Of a DNA stretch of 64,000 bases, positions 8,473-18,037 are shown piece by piece (position 1 is the stretch's first letter; the number at the start of each line of letters is the position of its first letter). The notes beneath the pieces are model-generated. The model saw only the letters and a list, made by a program, of their open reading frames with translations. It did not search any database and was not told the origin of the DNA. The position numbers and the translations under genes are program-made. The DNA comes from Vicinamibacterales bacterium (GTDB lineage: Bacteria > Acidobacteriota > Vicinamibacteria > Vicinamibacterales > SCN-69-37): NCBI GenBank assembly GCA_030827135.1, contig JAURFE010000002.1:346032-410031 (forward strand). Direction: 5' to 3'.

Positions 8473-9532
8473 GCGACACGGACCGGTACAACTCGACCAT
8501 GCGCCGCGTGGTCTGCGTCCACTCGAACCGCGCAGCCCGATCGAAACCGCGCTCGACCTGCCGCCGGCGCGTCTGGGGCTGGCTCAGGATCTCGGCCATG
8601 GCGTCGGCCATCGCATTGTCATCCTCGGCGTCCACCAGGATGCCGCCGTCTCCCACCACTTCGGGGATGGCGCCACGATTGGAGGCGACCACCGGTGTGC
8701 CACACGCCATCGCCTCGAGCGGGGGCAGCCCGAAGCCGGCGAGCAGCGGCACATACAACAACACATCGGCGGCATGGTAGTAGCCGGGCAGATCCGCAAA
8801 CGGCACGCGGCCGACCATCCGAATGTGATCGTCCAGTTCCAGCTGGGAAATCAGGCGCATCTGATCGGGCGTAAACGGCAGGCCCACTTTCACGAGCGTC
8901 GCCTCACTGCCGTGTTGCGCACGCAGCTGTCCGAACGCGCGAATCAGCCGGTCGATGTTCATGTAGGGCTGCGTATGCCCGACAGCCAGCACGATGTCGC
9001 CGGATAGTCCGAGACGTCGGCGCGCCTGCTGGCGATCCGGGGACGGCCGGAACGCTTCGTCGATACCGAGCGGCACGACGTGGACGCGATCGTCCGGGAG
9101 ATCCACATACGACTTCAGATCCTGCCGGGCCGACTCGCTGTCACAGACCACGGCGGCCGCCCGCCGGAGCGCGCGGACGCTGTACTCAAACGCGCGACGG
9201 GTGCGCCAGCTGACACCCGGGACCTTCATCACGACGGCGTCGTGAAACGATACAACCGTCCGATCTCCGGGCAGGCTCCGGATCAAATGGCTGAACCCGT
9301 GATCGACGATGTGATTGACGCTGCCTCCGTGGTGGCCCGCAAACCGCTGGTAGCGCACGTACTGGTCCCAATACCGCCACGGCCCCTCCAGACGTGGGCC
9401 CGGAAACTCCACCGACCGAACCGTCTCCCCTGCATTCAGCCACGCACCGACCCGCCGTTCCAGCGTGTCGGCATACATCGTCATGCTCGAACGATACGGA
9501 TCACGAAACGGACGAAAGAGCACGACGTTCAC
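8465..9532 (-). CDS. GT4 family glycosyltransferase (mannosyltransferase-like)
   Basis: A GT-B glycosyltransferase of 355 residues. Blocks visible are VVSFHDAVVMKVPG and VVCDSESARQDLKSYV in the N-terminal domain, then VHVVPLGIDEAFRPS, ILAVGHTQPYMNIDRLIRAF and VPLLAGFGLPPLEAMACGTP. This last block is the LLAGFGLPPLEAM type seen in many mannosyl- and rhamnosyltransferases of the WbaZ/MtfB kind. The GTG at 9532 makes a GTGA overlap with the acyltransferase stop, so coupled translation is likely. The sugar specificity is a family guess only. Confidence 0.9.
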   Translation of the reverse strand: MNVVLFRPFRDPYRSSMTMYADTLERRVGAWLNAGETVRSVEFPGPRLEGPWRYWDQYVRYQRFAGHHGGSVNHIVDHGFSHLIRSLPGDRTVVSFHDAVVMKVPGVSWRTRRAFEYSVRALRRAAAVVCDSESARQDLKSYVDLPDDRVHVVPLGIDEAFRPSPDRQQARRRLGLSGDIVLAVGHTQPYMNIDRLIRAFGQLRAQHGSEATLVKVGLPFTPDQMRLISQLELDDHIRMVGRVPFADLPGYYHAADVLLYVPLLAGFGLPPLEAMACGTPVVASNRGAIPEVVGDGGILVDAEDDNAMADAMAEILSQPQTRRRQVERGFDRAARFEWTQTTRRMVELYRSVSRG

Positions 9533-10230
9533 GATCGGTGCCCCAGCACCCGTGCCGGATTGCCGACAACGATCGCGCGCGGCGCCACGTCACGCGTCAC
9601 CACCGCCCCGGCGCCAACGACGGCGCCGGCCCCGATCGTGACGCCGTCAAGCACGATTACCTGATTGCCAATCCACACGTCGTCGCCCACGGTGATGCCC
9701 GATCGCGTCACGCCCTGGTCCTGAATCAGCGTCGAGGCATCGCGAAAATTGTGGTTCTCGGCGAGCAGATGCACGCCGGCACCGAAGGTCACGCGCGATC
9801 CGATGCGGATGCCGCCACCAGCCCCAAGCAGGCATCGCGGCCCGATATAGGTCCCGCTGCCGATCGACAGCCCCACACCCGGATCATCAAGCGTACTCGT
9901 GGCCTGAATCCACGCGCCCTCGCGAATGCGCACGTGATCGCCGAAAGACATGCCGGTGACCGCGAAGGCGCTGATGTAACTGTCCTGACCGATGGCGACG
10001 TTGGCGCCCACCGACAGTCGGCGCGGGAAGAGAATGCGTGTGCGCGCCCCCACAAACAACCGGCCGCCGCAGGCACCGAGACGGGGCGCGATCAGCATGC
10101 CCCGGACCCGCGCCCACCCACCGCGCGACCACAGGAAGCGGATCAACTCGACCCACGACACGTCGATGGGCGTCTTGAGAGTCACGGGACGCCCGATGGC
10201 CATCGTGTACAGACGCGACTTGAGGCTCAT
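9529..10230 (-). CDS. Left-handed beta-helix (hexapeptide repeat) O-acyltransferase
   Basis: A protein of 233 residues, most of it hexapeptide repeats with the [LIV]-G-x4 period (for example IGQDSYI, IGSGTYIGPRC, IGSRVTFGAG, VGDDVWIGNQ, IGAGAVVGAGAV). This is the fold of WcaF/NodL/CatB acyltransferases, which act as trimers and use acetyl-CoA. AENHNF supplies the probable catalytic His. The ending VVGNPARVLG is the usual C-terminal motif of the family. The N-terminal 60 residues are not repeat-like. ATG at 10230 overlaps the upstream GT4 stop (ATGA). It probably acetylates a hydroxyl of the glycan in the cytoplasm. Confidence 0.88.
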   Translation of the reverse strand: MSLKSRLYTMAIGRPVTLKTPIDVSWVELIRFLWSRGGWARVRGMLIAPRLGACGGRLFVGARTRILFPRRLSVGANVAIGQDSYISAFAVTGMSFGDHVRIREGAWIQATSTLDDPGVGLSIGSGTYIGPRCLLGAGGGIRIGSRVTFGAGVHLLAENHNFRDASTLIQDQGVTRSGITVGDDVWIGNQVIVLDGVTIGAGAVVGAGAVVTRDVAPRAIVVGNPARVLGHRS

Positions 10231-11354
10231 GCTCGGACCTGCGCGCGATCGTATGCCGATTCAATGCGTTCCACCATGGCCGCCACGCTGAACCGCTCGG
10301 CGGCGCGGCACCGGCCCGCGACGCCCCACGCACGAGCCCGCGCAGGATCCGCGAGCAACCGGACAATCGCATCAGCCATGCCGGACACGTCGCCGGGAGG
10401 CACGAGTGCGCCGGTCTCACCCGACACGATCTGTTCCTGCGGCCCGCCCTGCGCAAACGCCACCACCGGACGCCCCTGCGCCATGGCCTCCGCCACGACC
10501 AGCCCGAACGGCTCCGGAGCGACCGACGTGTGCGCCACAACATCGGCAGCGGCCAACCAGGGCCGCGCATCGTCGACCTGCCCCGTCCAGGTGATCGCCT
10601 CGGCCACGCCAAGCGCCTCGGCCGCGCGGCGCACGTCGGCGGCGTAGTCGGGCTCAAGACCAAACAGGGTTCCGCCCACCACCGCGAACCTCGCCGCCGG
10701 ACACGCGCGCCGGACACGCGCGGCTACGTCGACGAACACGTGCGCTCCCTTCCAGCGCTGCAGCCGGCCGCACCAGACTACAAGCGGCCCCGGTACGTGC
10801 TCAACCGCGGCGACCGGGGTCAGGTCCACGCCGTTGTGCGCGATCCGCAGACGATCCGGCGGCAGGCGGGGGCGCCAGCTCAGGGCCACCGCTTCGGACA
10901 CCGCGAGGATCTCGTCCGCCCGCACGGCGGCCGCCATTCGGTGGATGAGCCCGTCGGCATTCCAGCGGGTTTCAAAACAATCGTGCACATGCCACACCAC
11001 GGGCCGCGCCGCGAGCGCTGCGGCACGTCCGCCATACAGGTGCCCGGCAATCCCGTGCGTGTGCACCACCGACGCGCCCGTTTCCGCGATGGCGACCTGC
11101 AGCGCGCGCACGAGCGACCGCGCACCACGCCACTCGCGAAAGCGCGGTAGGGCCGGCACCCCGATCACGGGTATCCCCATCGATCGCCATCGTCCCGACA
11201 ACGCGGACCCCACCGGCACGGCCACCACGGGCCGATAGCGGGCCTCGGCCCTGGCCAACTCCGCCGTGGCAACCGTTTCGACGACGGCTTCCGCCCCACC
11301 GCGGGCAGTGGCCAGCGCCACGTGCAGGACCACCGGCGGTGCCGACCCCGTCAC
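10227..11354 (-). CDS. GT4 family glycosyltransferase
   Basis: A GT-B glycosyltransferase of 375 residues. It contains ATARGGAEAVVETV and HTHGIAGHLYGG in the N-terminal domain, then VVWCGRLQRWKGAHVFVDVA and APEPFGLVVAEAMAQGRP in the donor domain; the last holds the E-x7-E motif. A much longer frame runs upstream, but it overlaps the O-antigen-ligase-like gene antiparallel in reading phase and has no family features. GTG at 11354 gives a GTGA overlap with that gene's stop and puts the first beta strand at residue 8, so it is the supported start. It is probably a paralogue of the 6252-7436 enzyme. Confidence 0.9.
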   Translation of the reverse strand: MTGSAPPVVLHVALATARGGAEAVVETVATAELARAEARYRPVVAVPVGSALSGRWRSMGIPVIGVPALPRFREWRGARSLVRALQVAIAETGASVVHTHGIAGHLYGGRAAALAARPVVWHVHDCFETRWNADGLIHRMAAAVRADEILAVSEAVALSWRPRLPPDRLRIAHNGVDLTPVAAVEHVPGPLVVWCGRLQRWKGAHVFVDVAARVRRACPAARFAVVGGTLFGLEPDYAADVRRAAEALGVAEAITWTGQVDDARPWLAAADVVAHTSVAPEPFGLVVAEAMAQGRPVVAFAQGGPQEQIVSGETGALVPPGDVSGMADAIVRLLADPARARAWGVAGRCRAAERFSVAAMVERIESAYDRAQVRA

Positions 11355-12658
11355 CGGGGCCCCGCGTCTCCGGGGGCCGGGCCCATCTGATTCCAGAGCA
11401 GCCGCGTGCGCTCGAGGTCCACCATCTTCACCGCCACGCCGACGAAGAACCAGAAATAGAGATTGCCGGGCATGGCATCGAGCCCGGTGCTGTTGGACGT
11501 CAGCAGGATCGTCATCAGCGACTGCAGGAAGATGGCCGTCCAGATGGACCGCCCAGGCGCATTCGTCATCCAGCGCCGGGACGAGACGAGAAACACGCCA
11601 ATACTCATCACGACGGCCAGGAACGCCGTGAGGCCAAGCACCCCCATCTCTGTACCCAGCACGCCGAGGTAGCTCTCCACCAGCCGCACCGTCCCCGGAG
11701 GACTGAAGTGTCTGGCGCCAACGGTCGCCACCCCGAGTCCCAACCCCAGTGGCTCGGAAACGGTCTGCGTGAACCACAACTGCCCGAAAAACGTCTTGCG
11801 GAATCGATCGAGGTTCTCGGCGCTGGCCACTGAGGAGAGGCGGTCGGCGACGCCGCTACCGAGGAAGTCAAGACTGACGACGACCAGTATGTAAAATACG
11901 CCGGCCGCGATGCCGGCGCGCGACATCTGGCGGGACAACATCGTGATCAGTCCGGCTTGCACCAGGAAGAGCAGCAGCGGGGCGCGCGACCCTGTGACCA
12001 GCATCGCCGGCAGCAGGCACGCCAGCGCGATCGCAATCATGATGCGGTCGCGCTTTCCGAGATCCTTGACCAGCAGGAACCCGACGAGCAACGCAGCCAC
12101 GGTGGACAGGTACGCACCGAACTGGCCGGGCGAGTTGAACGTGCCGGGCACGCGCCAGAACGACACACCGGACTCACCCATCGTCGAGAAGAAGACGTGC
12201 GAGTACTCGGCGCCCAGCATCCGGAGTGCCATCGGCCCGCCAAAGTACAGGTAGATGCCGAAGAGGCTGACCGGAATGGAGGACCACCCGATGACCCGCA
12301 GCAGTCGCGCCAGGTCCGCATCGCCACGAAGGTAGTGATAGCCCACAAAGAGCAGCGGCAGATAGAAAATCCGCTGCTTGATCGCCACGCTGATACCCAG
12401 CGGCGTCACCGGCGTCGGCATCGCGACAAACAGAAGGCAGACGACGGTAAACACCACGGCCGGGCCGGTAAACCGCGAGGCCGACCCGGACGCCGTCATC
12501 CCGCTTGAGAGCATGGTCAGGTACAGCACCCCAATCAGCGCATCCTTGGGCAGATACGCGATCGGATTCGGATACAGGATGTTGACGACCAGCCCTTCGA
12601 TACACGTGTACAGGAAGGCGGCATACACGAGCCGCCGCTGTGTCTCTGTCATGCCCAT
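11351..12658 (-). CDS. O-antigen ligase / polymerase-like membrane protein
   Basis: A very hydrophobic protein of 435 residues with about ten membrane segments, interrupted by a large periplasmic loop near residues 270-320 (RLSSVASAENLDRFRKTFFG). The segment MLVTGSRAPLLLFLVQAG matches the conserved Wzy_C/WaaL block with Ser-Arg. This family either joins repeat units (Wzy) or ligates glycan to a lipid or protein acceptor (WaaL) on the periplasmic side. I cannot tell which. It is the only candidate for that step in the window. Start at ATG 12658, two bases after the previous stop; a second ATG two codons later is equally possible. Confidence 0.8.
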   Translation of the reverse strand: MGMTETQRRLVYAAFLYTCIEGLVVNILYPNPIAYLPKDALIGVLYLTMLSSGMTASGSASRFTGPAVVFTVVCLLFVAMPTPVTPLGISVAIKQRIFYLPLLFVGYHYLRGDADLARLLRVIGWSSIPVSLFGIYLYFGGPMALRMLGAEYSHVFFSTMGESGVSFWRVPGTFNSPGQFGAYLSTVAALLVGFLLVKDLGKRDRIMIAIALACLLPAMLVTGSRAPLLLFLVQAGLITMLSRQMSRAGIAAGVFYILVVVSLDFLGSGVADRLSSVASAENLDRFRKTFFGQLWFTQTVSEPLGLGLGVATVGARHFSPPGTVRLVESYLGVLGTEMGVLGLTAFLAVVMSIGVFLVSSRRWMTNAPGRSIWTAIFLQSLMTILLTSNSTGLDAMPGNLYFWFFVGVAVKMVDLERTRLLWNQMGPAPGDAGPR

Positions 12659-14053
12659 TCAGCGCACCACCCGATAGTCACGTCGCTCCGGCACATCTTC
12701 ACGTTCCACGTCATCCTGCACGCTCCGGCGATCGGTCACATACCGCCCGAGGAACTGGCTCACGCGTGCCGGCACGACCGTGATCTGGTTCACGGCCACC
12801 TCCCGGAAACTCACGGGTCCCCGGTTGGGAATGATATTGGTGCCCCACTGAAACGCGAAACCGGCGTTCCAGACGATCAACACCGCGAGGCCCGCGCCCG
12901 CCAGCCGCCACGCGCCGACGCCGCGCGTCCGGCACCAGTCCAGACACACCGCAACGCCGACCACGAGGAACACGGAAAGCGACACAAAGAACCGATTGCC
13001 GAAAGACGACTGCCCGTGCCAGTTCTGGTAGCTGGCGACCACCAGGTAGAACGCACCCGATGACAACATCCATGGGCGCAACGAGCCATGCGCCCCCCAG
13101 GCCCGCACGAGTCCCACGAGCGCGACGGCGACAACCGGGGTCCAGACGACCCACCCGTGATTGGCCGAAAACGCCGTGTGCCACAACCGGGGCTCCGACC
13201 ATGCAAACGTGTCCTGATACCCGGTGGTCAGCGGCGTGCCGTACACGATCGCCTTGCCCAGCAACTGCGGCACCCCCACCAGCACCGCGGCCGCCGTAAA
13301 CGCGACCCCATGCCGAAGCGCCATCACCACACCGTCGCGCCCAAGCGTCGCCGCCCACACCCACATGGCCGCCAGCGCAAATACGCCGTTGAGCTGATAC
13401 ACCTGCACCATGAGGCCGGCCAACGCCCCCCACACAGCCCAGTGCCCGAGGCGTGACGAGTCGTGCTGGGTAACACCCCACATCACAAATGCCGCAACGG
13501 CACAGGCCGCCAGCGCGTGAACATGAAACGGCAGGAACACCTGATACACCGGCAGCGACGACGCGAGACCGATCGCGATCGCGGCGAGGCCCGCGCTGCG
13601 CCCGTACCCCAGGTGCGTGGCGGTGCGCACCGACAGCCACAACGCGAGCATGCCGTACACCACCGTGCCCATCGCGACGGTCCAGAGATACGGCCAGCTG
13701 TACCCATCCGCCGGGAGGGTCGCGCCCAGCAGACGCGCCCCCGTCACGCCGAGGTGTGCCGCCAGAAACCACGGTGCCCACAACACGGCGGGCCCCACAC
13801 TCCACTGATTCCCGACGCGCCCCACGGGCGTGATCGCCTCAGGGCGCACAATGCCGTCGTCGGCGAACACCAGCTGCTGAAACAGCGGATCGGCGCGACG
13901 GAACTGATTGGTAAAGTCGAGATCGCCATCCACGACCGGAGACACCAGCCAGGCGTAGTAGCCGTTGCCGTCACCACGGACGTAGGGGTTCACAAGCAGA
14001 CACGCCAGCACGGTCGCGCCCCCCCACACGCGCCAAGCCTGGCGATTCGTCAT
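12659..14053 (-). CDS. Polytopic membrane protein, GT-C-like glycosyltransferase
   Basis: A hydrophobic protein of 464 residues with about ten predicted membrane helices. After the first helix the loop reads VRGDGNGYYAWLVSPVVDGD followed by DLDFTNQF; an acidic loop at this place is typical of GT-C enzymes that use polyprenyl-phosphate sugars on the outer face of the membrane. The C-terminus is a short charged tail (DDVEREDVPERRDYRVV). Start at ATG 14053 overlaps the carbamoyltransferase stop (ATGA). The GT-C assignment is inferred from topology and the acidic first loop; I do not recognise a specific family. Confidence 0.6.
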   Translation of the reverse strand: MTNRQAWRVWGGATVLACLLVNPYVRGDGNGYYAWLVSPVVDGDLDFTNQFRRADPLFQQLVFADDGIVRPEAITPVGRVGNQWSVGPAVLWAPWFLAAHLGVTGARLLGATLPADGYSWPYLWTVAMGTVVYGMLALWLSVRTATHLGYGRSAGLAAIAIGLASSLPVYQVFLPFHVHALAACAVAAFVMWGVTQHDSSRLGHWAVWGALAGLMVQVYQLNGVFALAAMWVWAATLGRDGVVMALRHGVAFTAAAVLVGVPQLLGKAIVYGTPLTTGYQDTFAWSEPRLWHTAFSANHGWVVWTPVVAVALVGLVRAWGAHGSLRPWMLSSGAFYLVVASYQNWHGQSSFGNRFFVSLSVFLVVGVAVCLDWCRTRGVGAWRLAGAGLAVLIVWNAGFAFQWGTNIIPNRGPVSFREVAVNQITVVPARVSQFLGRYVTDRRSVQDDVEREDVPERRDYRVVR

Positions 14054-15792
14054 GCATCCACCAGGAACGGCCCGAGCACCAGAGTGTCGAGGTGGCCCTG
14101 CACAAACGCCCGCGCGGCGTCATCGGGGGACGCCACAATCGGCTCTTCATGCATGTTGAAGCTGGTGTTGACCAGTGACGGCACGCCCGTGCGCGCGAAG
14201 CAGGCCTGCAACACCGCGTGATAAAAAGCGTCGGTGGTCGGCCGGATGATTTGCGGCCGCGCCGTGCCGTCCAGATGCACGACCGCTGGTGACTGCTCGC
14301 GCATCTGGGGCGTGCAGTCAAAGGTCACGGTCATGTAGTCCGCCGACGCGCGCGCCTTGTCGAGACCGACATAACACGCATCCGCATGCGCCTCCAGCGT
14401 CACCGGCGCAAACGGCATGAACTCCGTGCGCTGCAACCGCGCGTTCAGCCACTGATTCACCGCCGGGTCACTGGCCCGATACAGGATCGTGCGGTGCCCC
14501 AGCGCGCGTGGACCGAGTTCCATCCGGCCCCGGGCAATCGCCACGACCTTTCCGGCGACGATGCGATCGGCCACGGCCTCCGCCAGGGGGCCGTCAGCAA
14601 GCCGCTGCCCCGTCAGCCCGTACGTCGACAGCGCCTGCTGCATCTCGGACTCGGGGTACTCCGGTCCAAGGAACAACGTCGGGACGCGCGAGGGCCGGAC
14701 GCCGAACCGCTGACCGGCAGCCCACAACGCGGCGCCGACCCCGAGCCCTTCGTCGCCCATCAGCGGGCACACAAACAGCGACTCCACCTCCGGCAATTCC
14801 GCGATGGCCTGATTCATGCGGACGTTTGCAAAGACGCCGCCGGCCACGGCCACCTTTCGCCGGCCCGTGTGGGCCACGGCGGCGCGGACCAGATCGACGA
14901 CCACTTCGGTCAGGCGGCGTTGTGCTGTGGCTGCGATATCCTCCCTCGACACGCCGTGGAGCGCCTCGCGCATCGCCACGGGATCGAGCTGGGTGCGGAT
15001 GGTGAGTCCCGACGCGCTGATGGTGTCCCGCATGACGGCGTAACACGGCGCATCCGCGCGGCCATGCGCCGCCAGACCGGTGATTTTCCCCCCGTGCTTC
15101 ATGTGGTGGAACCCGCACAGCGTCGTCACCACTTCCCAGAATTCACCGGCCGAATGCGGATAAAAGGTGCGTGCGCGCACATCCAGCCCCGTGCCGGTGC
15201 CGACCGCCACGATCCCGCTCTTGAGGGCGCCGACACCATCCACCGTGATCACCAGCGCGTCTTCGACGCCGCTCATCCAGTACGCGGCGGCAGCGTGCGC
15301 GACATGGTGATCCACCTGTACGAGTGGCACGTTCCCAAGGCCCGAGGCTGCGAGAAACTCGCGCCAGTCACTCACGGACGGTCGATGGTCGCGCGCCCGC
15401 ACGGCCGCCGACCGGCGCTTGAACTCGTCAAGGTAGCCATAGGCGCCGAGCGCCGACATGCCGGCCTGAAAACGGTCCTTCCCGCGACGGGTCGCCCATT
15501 GCGCGGTCAGCAGCGCCGGATCTGACGTGGCGGCGGCCAGCAGTCGCGCGCCTTCGCGGAGTTGATCGCCCGGGGCCAGGAACGGGACAGCCACCGCGTC
15601 GAGATCCCGCCATTCGATCCCGGTCATGGTCCGGACCATCTCAAGCGCGCGGAAGGGAAAGCCGCCGTCCATCTTGACGCGGCTCAACCGTTCCTCCGAC
15701 AACGCCGCCACAATGCGGCCCTGCCGATCGATCAGCGCAACGCCGGTGTCATGGCCGACGCCGCGCGCCGGATGGTAAATACCAAGGATCAT
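14050..15792 (-). CDS. NodU/CmcH-type carbamoyltransferase
   Basis: A protein of 580 residues that would transfer a carbamoyl group from carbamoyl phosphate, through carbamoyl-AMP, to a hydroxyl of a sugar. The N-terminal actin-like domain begins MILGIYHPARGVGHDTGVAL, followed by LSEERLSRVK and VDHHVAHAAAAYWMSG with the metal-binding His residues. The C-terminal domain shows GRMELGPRALGHRTIL and LVNTSFNMHEEPIV, both diagnostic of the family. ATG at 15792 is chosen because it starts the conserved domain and overlaps the upstream stop (ATGA); an in-frame extension of 21 codons lacks support. Its product is probably a carbamoylated sugar in the surface glycan. Confidence 0.92.
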   Translation of the reverse strand: MILGIYHPARGVGHDTGVALIDRQGRIVAALSEERLSRVKMDGGFPFRALEMVRTMTGIEWRDLDAVAVPFLAPGDQLREGARLLAAATSDPALLTAQWATRRGKDRFQAGMSALGAYGYLDEFKRRSAAVRARDHRPSVSDWREFLAASGLGNVPLVQVDHHVAHAAAAYWMSGVEDALVITVDGVGALKSGIVAVGTGTGLDVRARTFYPHSAGEFWEVVTTLCGFHHMKHGGKITGLAAHGRADAPCYAVMRDTISASGLTIRTQLDPVAMREALHGVSREDIAATAQRRLTEVVVDLVRAAVAHTGRRKVAVAGGVFANVRMNQAIAELPEVESLFVCPLMGDEGLGVGAALWAAGQRFGVRPSRVPTLFLGPEYPESEMQQALSTYGLTGQRLADGPLAEAVADRIVAGKVVAIARGRMELGPRALGHRTILYRASDPAVNQWLNARLQRTEFMPFAPVTLEAHADACYVGLDKARASADYMTVTFDCTPQMREQSPAVVHLDGTARPQIIRPTTDAFYHAVLQACFARTGVPSLVNTSFNMHEEPIVASPDDAARAFVQGHLDTLVLGPFLVDA

Positions 15793-16862
15793 GCGGGTCG
15801 GTGCCCTTTGTGTGTCTGCATCAGCGAGGTGTACGCCCCGGCGATTCTGGCCCAACTCATGTGGGCGTCAAACAGGCGCTCGGCGTCGTCGCCAAGACGC
15901 CGACGCGCATCGAGTTCACGCCAGAGGGCGTCCACCGCGTTGACAAACGCCCCGGGGCGGCCATCAGGCACCAGGCGCAGACCGGGCGACCCCTGCAGCC
16001 AGCTGTCCGTCGCCACTCCGGTAATCCCGACCACCGGTACACCGTGCTGCAGCATCGCCGCCAGCGTCGAGCGCCGTGCGGACGCGCCATTGGCGTACGG
16101 CGCGAGTCCCAGGGTGGCCTTCGCCAGGACGGTGGAGACCGCTGCGTCGGGAATCCCCCCCAGCAGTGTCACGTGGTCAACATCGAGACCCGCAGCAGTA
16201 CTCGCCTGCTGCAGTTCTTCCAGCGACCGCCCGATCCATGTGAGACGCCGACCTCCGGGATCCCCGGCCATCCATCGCGCCACAGCCGCCACCACGTCGA
16301 GCTGCATCGCTGCGGGCTGTCCGAACAGCACCAGCCCGCCATCGCGGACCGCCTCGGCTGCGCTGCGTGTGATGTTGCTGCCGACGGGCACAACCACGAC
16401 AGGCGTAGCACCGGTGACTCCTGATGCGACGACCTCGCGCCGACCGATCTCCTGTGTGAGTACGAGGACCGAGGCCTCACGCGCAAGGTGCTGCACCCGG
16501 CGCCTCAGGCACCACCGCAGCCACGCTCGCCATGGAGACATCGTGGCCGGCGGCCAATACTCGTGCACCGTCACGATGAGCGGGTGTCCGTGCGAGCGCA
16601 CCGTGCGCAACCACGCGTGCACCGCGTCGAACCGGGCCGAGGGTGAATACTGGAACAACACACCGCCGACGGTCGCCGCATCGGGCAGGGCATCGACGTC
16701 CTGCACCACGACGCAGACGTCGGCCACACCGGCGTCCCTCACCGCAGTGGCGAGGCGTGCGGCGTAATCGCCGATGCCGTCGTGGTGACCTGCGGGAGCA
16801 GGTGACACGACCACCCATGGCAGAGACGGGGCCTCAGCCCCCGGCTGCGTGTGCGCGCTCAT
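15789..16862 (-). CDS. GT4-like glycosyltransferase
   Basis: A protein of 357 residues with the GT-B pattern but more divergent than its neighbours. The N-terminus has VVVSPAPAGHHDGIGDYAAR, where GIGDYA corresponds to the acceptor-side glycine-rich turn, and VTVHEYWPP. The donor half has VVVVPVGSNI and ASARRSTLAAMLQHGVPVVG, a variant of the C-terminal block in which the usual first Glu is not clear. The 5' end overlaps the upstream GT4 gene by 29 bases. It may be a retaining glycosyltransferase of the same locus; the weak E-x7-E motif leaves activity less certain than for the others. Confidence 0.78.
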   Translation of the reverse strand: MSAHTQPGAEAPSLPWVVVSPAPAGHHDGIGDYAARLATAVRDAGVADVCVVVQDVDALPDAATVGGVLFQYSPSARFDAVHAWLRTVRSHGHPLIVTVHEYWPPATMSPWRAWLRWCLRRRVQHLAREASVLVLTQEIGRREVVASGVTGATPVVVVPVGSNITRSAAEAVRDGGLVLFGQPAAMQLDVVAAVARWMAGDPGGRRLTWIGRSLEELQQASTAAGLDVDHVTLLGGIPDAAVSTVLAKATLGLAPYANGASARRSTLAAMLQHGVPVVGITGVATDSWLQGSPGLRLVPDGRPGAFVNAVDALWRELDARRRLGDDAERLFDAHMSWARIAGAYTSLMQTHKGHRPA

Positions 16863-18030
16863 ACAGGGGAATCAGCCGGTCCAGATGCACGGCCGCGGAG
16901 AACTCGCGGCCCACGCGCGCATGCCCACGAGCCGCGATCCGCGCCGCCTCGTCGGGATTGTTCAGCAACGCGTCGATCTGCGAGGCCATTGACGCGGCAT
17001 CGCCGGGAGGCACCAGGCGGCCGCCGTCCCCATCCCGCAACCACTCGGGAATGCCGCCGATGTCACACGCCACGACAGGCCGCGCCTGGGCCATGGCCTC
17101 AAGCCCCACAATTCCGAACGGTTCGGGCCAACGGGAGGGCACCACCACCACGGTCGCCTGCTGATACGCCTCGGTCAGCGCCCGGCCATCAAGCCACCCC
17201 CGCAGCGTCACGCGATCGGACCACCCGGCGTGTTCGACGCGCCGCCGGATCGCCGGCAGGGCCAGTCCATCGCCCACCACCGTCAATCGCCAGGGACCAG
17301 CCACGTGCGCCAGGGCGTCGAGGAGCAGATCGAGGCCTTTTTCCGGGGTCACGCGGCCGACAAACAGAATCGAACGGCCACTCGCCGCCGTCGTGGAGGC
17401 CGGCGCGGGCGTGAAGTACGGGATGACTGTGACGCGATCGGCACTCACGCCGCTGCGCACCAGCAGTTGCTTCACGAACGCCGACGCCACCACCACGTGT
17501 CCGTAGGTGCGAAGTCGCGACTCCATCGTGGTGGCATAACGATACCCACGCCACCACACCGGCGGGCGTTTGCTGAGGGTGCACCGCAGATAGGCCTGCC
17601 GCGGCACGCACAGCAGCCCGGTGTCGTGCCGGCATACCTTCCCCGTGGCGTAGTGAAACCTGGTCCCGGACGGGCACACGTCCAGCGTGTGGACGGTCTT
17701 GATGGTTGGCACCCGCGTGCGGACCGCGTCTTCCACAAGAAAGTTGGTGCATGCGTGGATGTGTGCAAGGTCCGCGCGGAACGCCGCCAGGGCCAGACAC
17801 ACCCGATCCACCGCAGCGCGATTGGCCGGCGCAGACTGGTCCCGCAGGGCACCAGGAATCGCCTGAACGGTCACGCCTGCCGGCAGCGGAGCCTCGCTGT
17901 CGCGAGGATCGCCGGCATGGACCACCAGAACATCGTGTCCTGCGGCGGCGAGGGCCGGCGCGACCAGTCGCACATGGCGGACCACGCCCCCGGTGGGACG
18001 CCAGTCATCCGTCAAAAGTGCGAGGCGCAC
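16834..18030 (-). CDS. GT4 family glycosyltransferase
   Basis: A GT-B glycosyltransferase of 398 residues. N-terminal blocks are LLTDDWRPTGGVVRHVR and HIHACTNFLVEDAV; a Cys-rich stretch follows (DVCPSGTRFHYATGKVCRHD and LLCVPRQAYLRC), seen in a subgroup of GT4 enzymes. The donor domain shows ILFVGRVTPEKGLDLLLDAL and WPEPFGIVGLEAMAQARP with the E-x7-E motif. It starts at GTG 18030, seven bases after the stop of the export-protein gene. It is the first sugar-transfer enzyme transcribed in the locus. Confidence 0.9.
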   Translation of the reverse strand: MRLALLTDDWRPTGGVVRHVRLVAPALAAAGHDVLVVHAGDPRDSEAPLPAGVTVQAIPGALRDQSAPANRAAVDRVCLALAAFRADLAHIHACTNFLVEDAVRTRVPTIKTVHTLDVCPSGTRFHYATGKVCRHDTGLLCVPRQAYLRCTLSKRPPVWWRGYRYATTMESRLRTYGHVVVASAFVKQLLVRSGVSADRVTVIPYFTPAPASTTAASGRSILFVGRVTPEKGLDLLLDALAHVAGPWRLTVVGDGLALPAIRRRVEHAGWSDRVTLRGWLDGRALTEAYQQATVVVVPSRWPEPFGIVGLEAMAQARPVVACDIGGIPEWLRDGDGGRLVPPGDAASMASQIDALLNNPDEAARIAARGHARVGREFSAAVHLDRLIPLYERAHAAGG

Positions 18031-18037
18031 CGGGAAA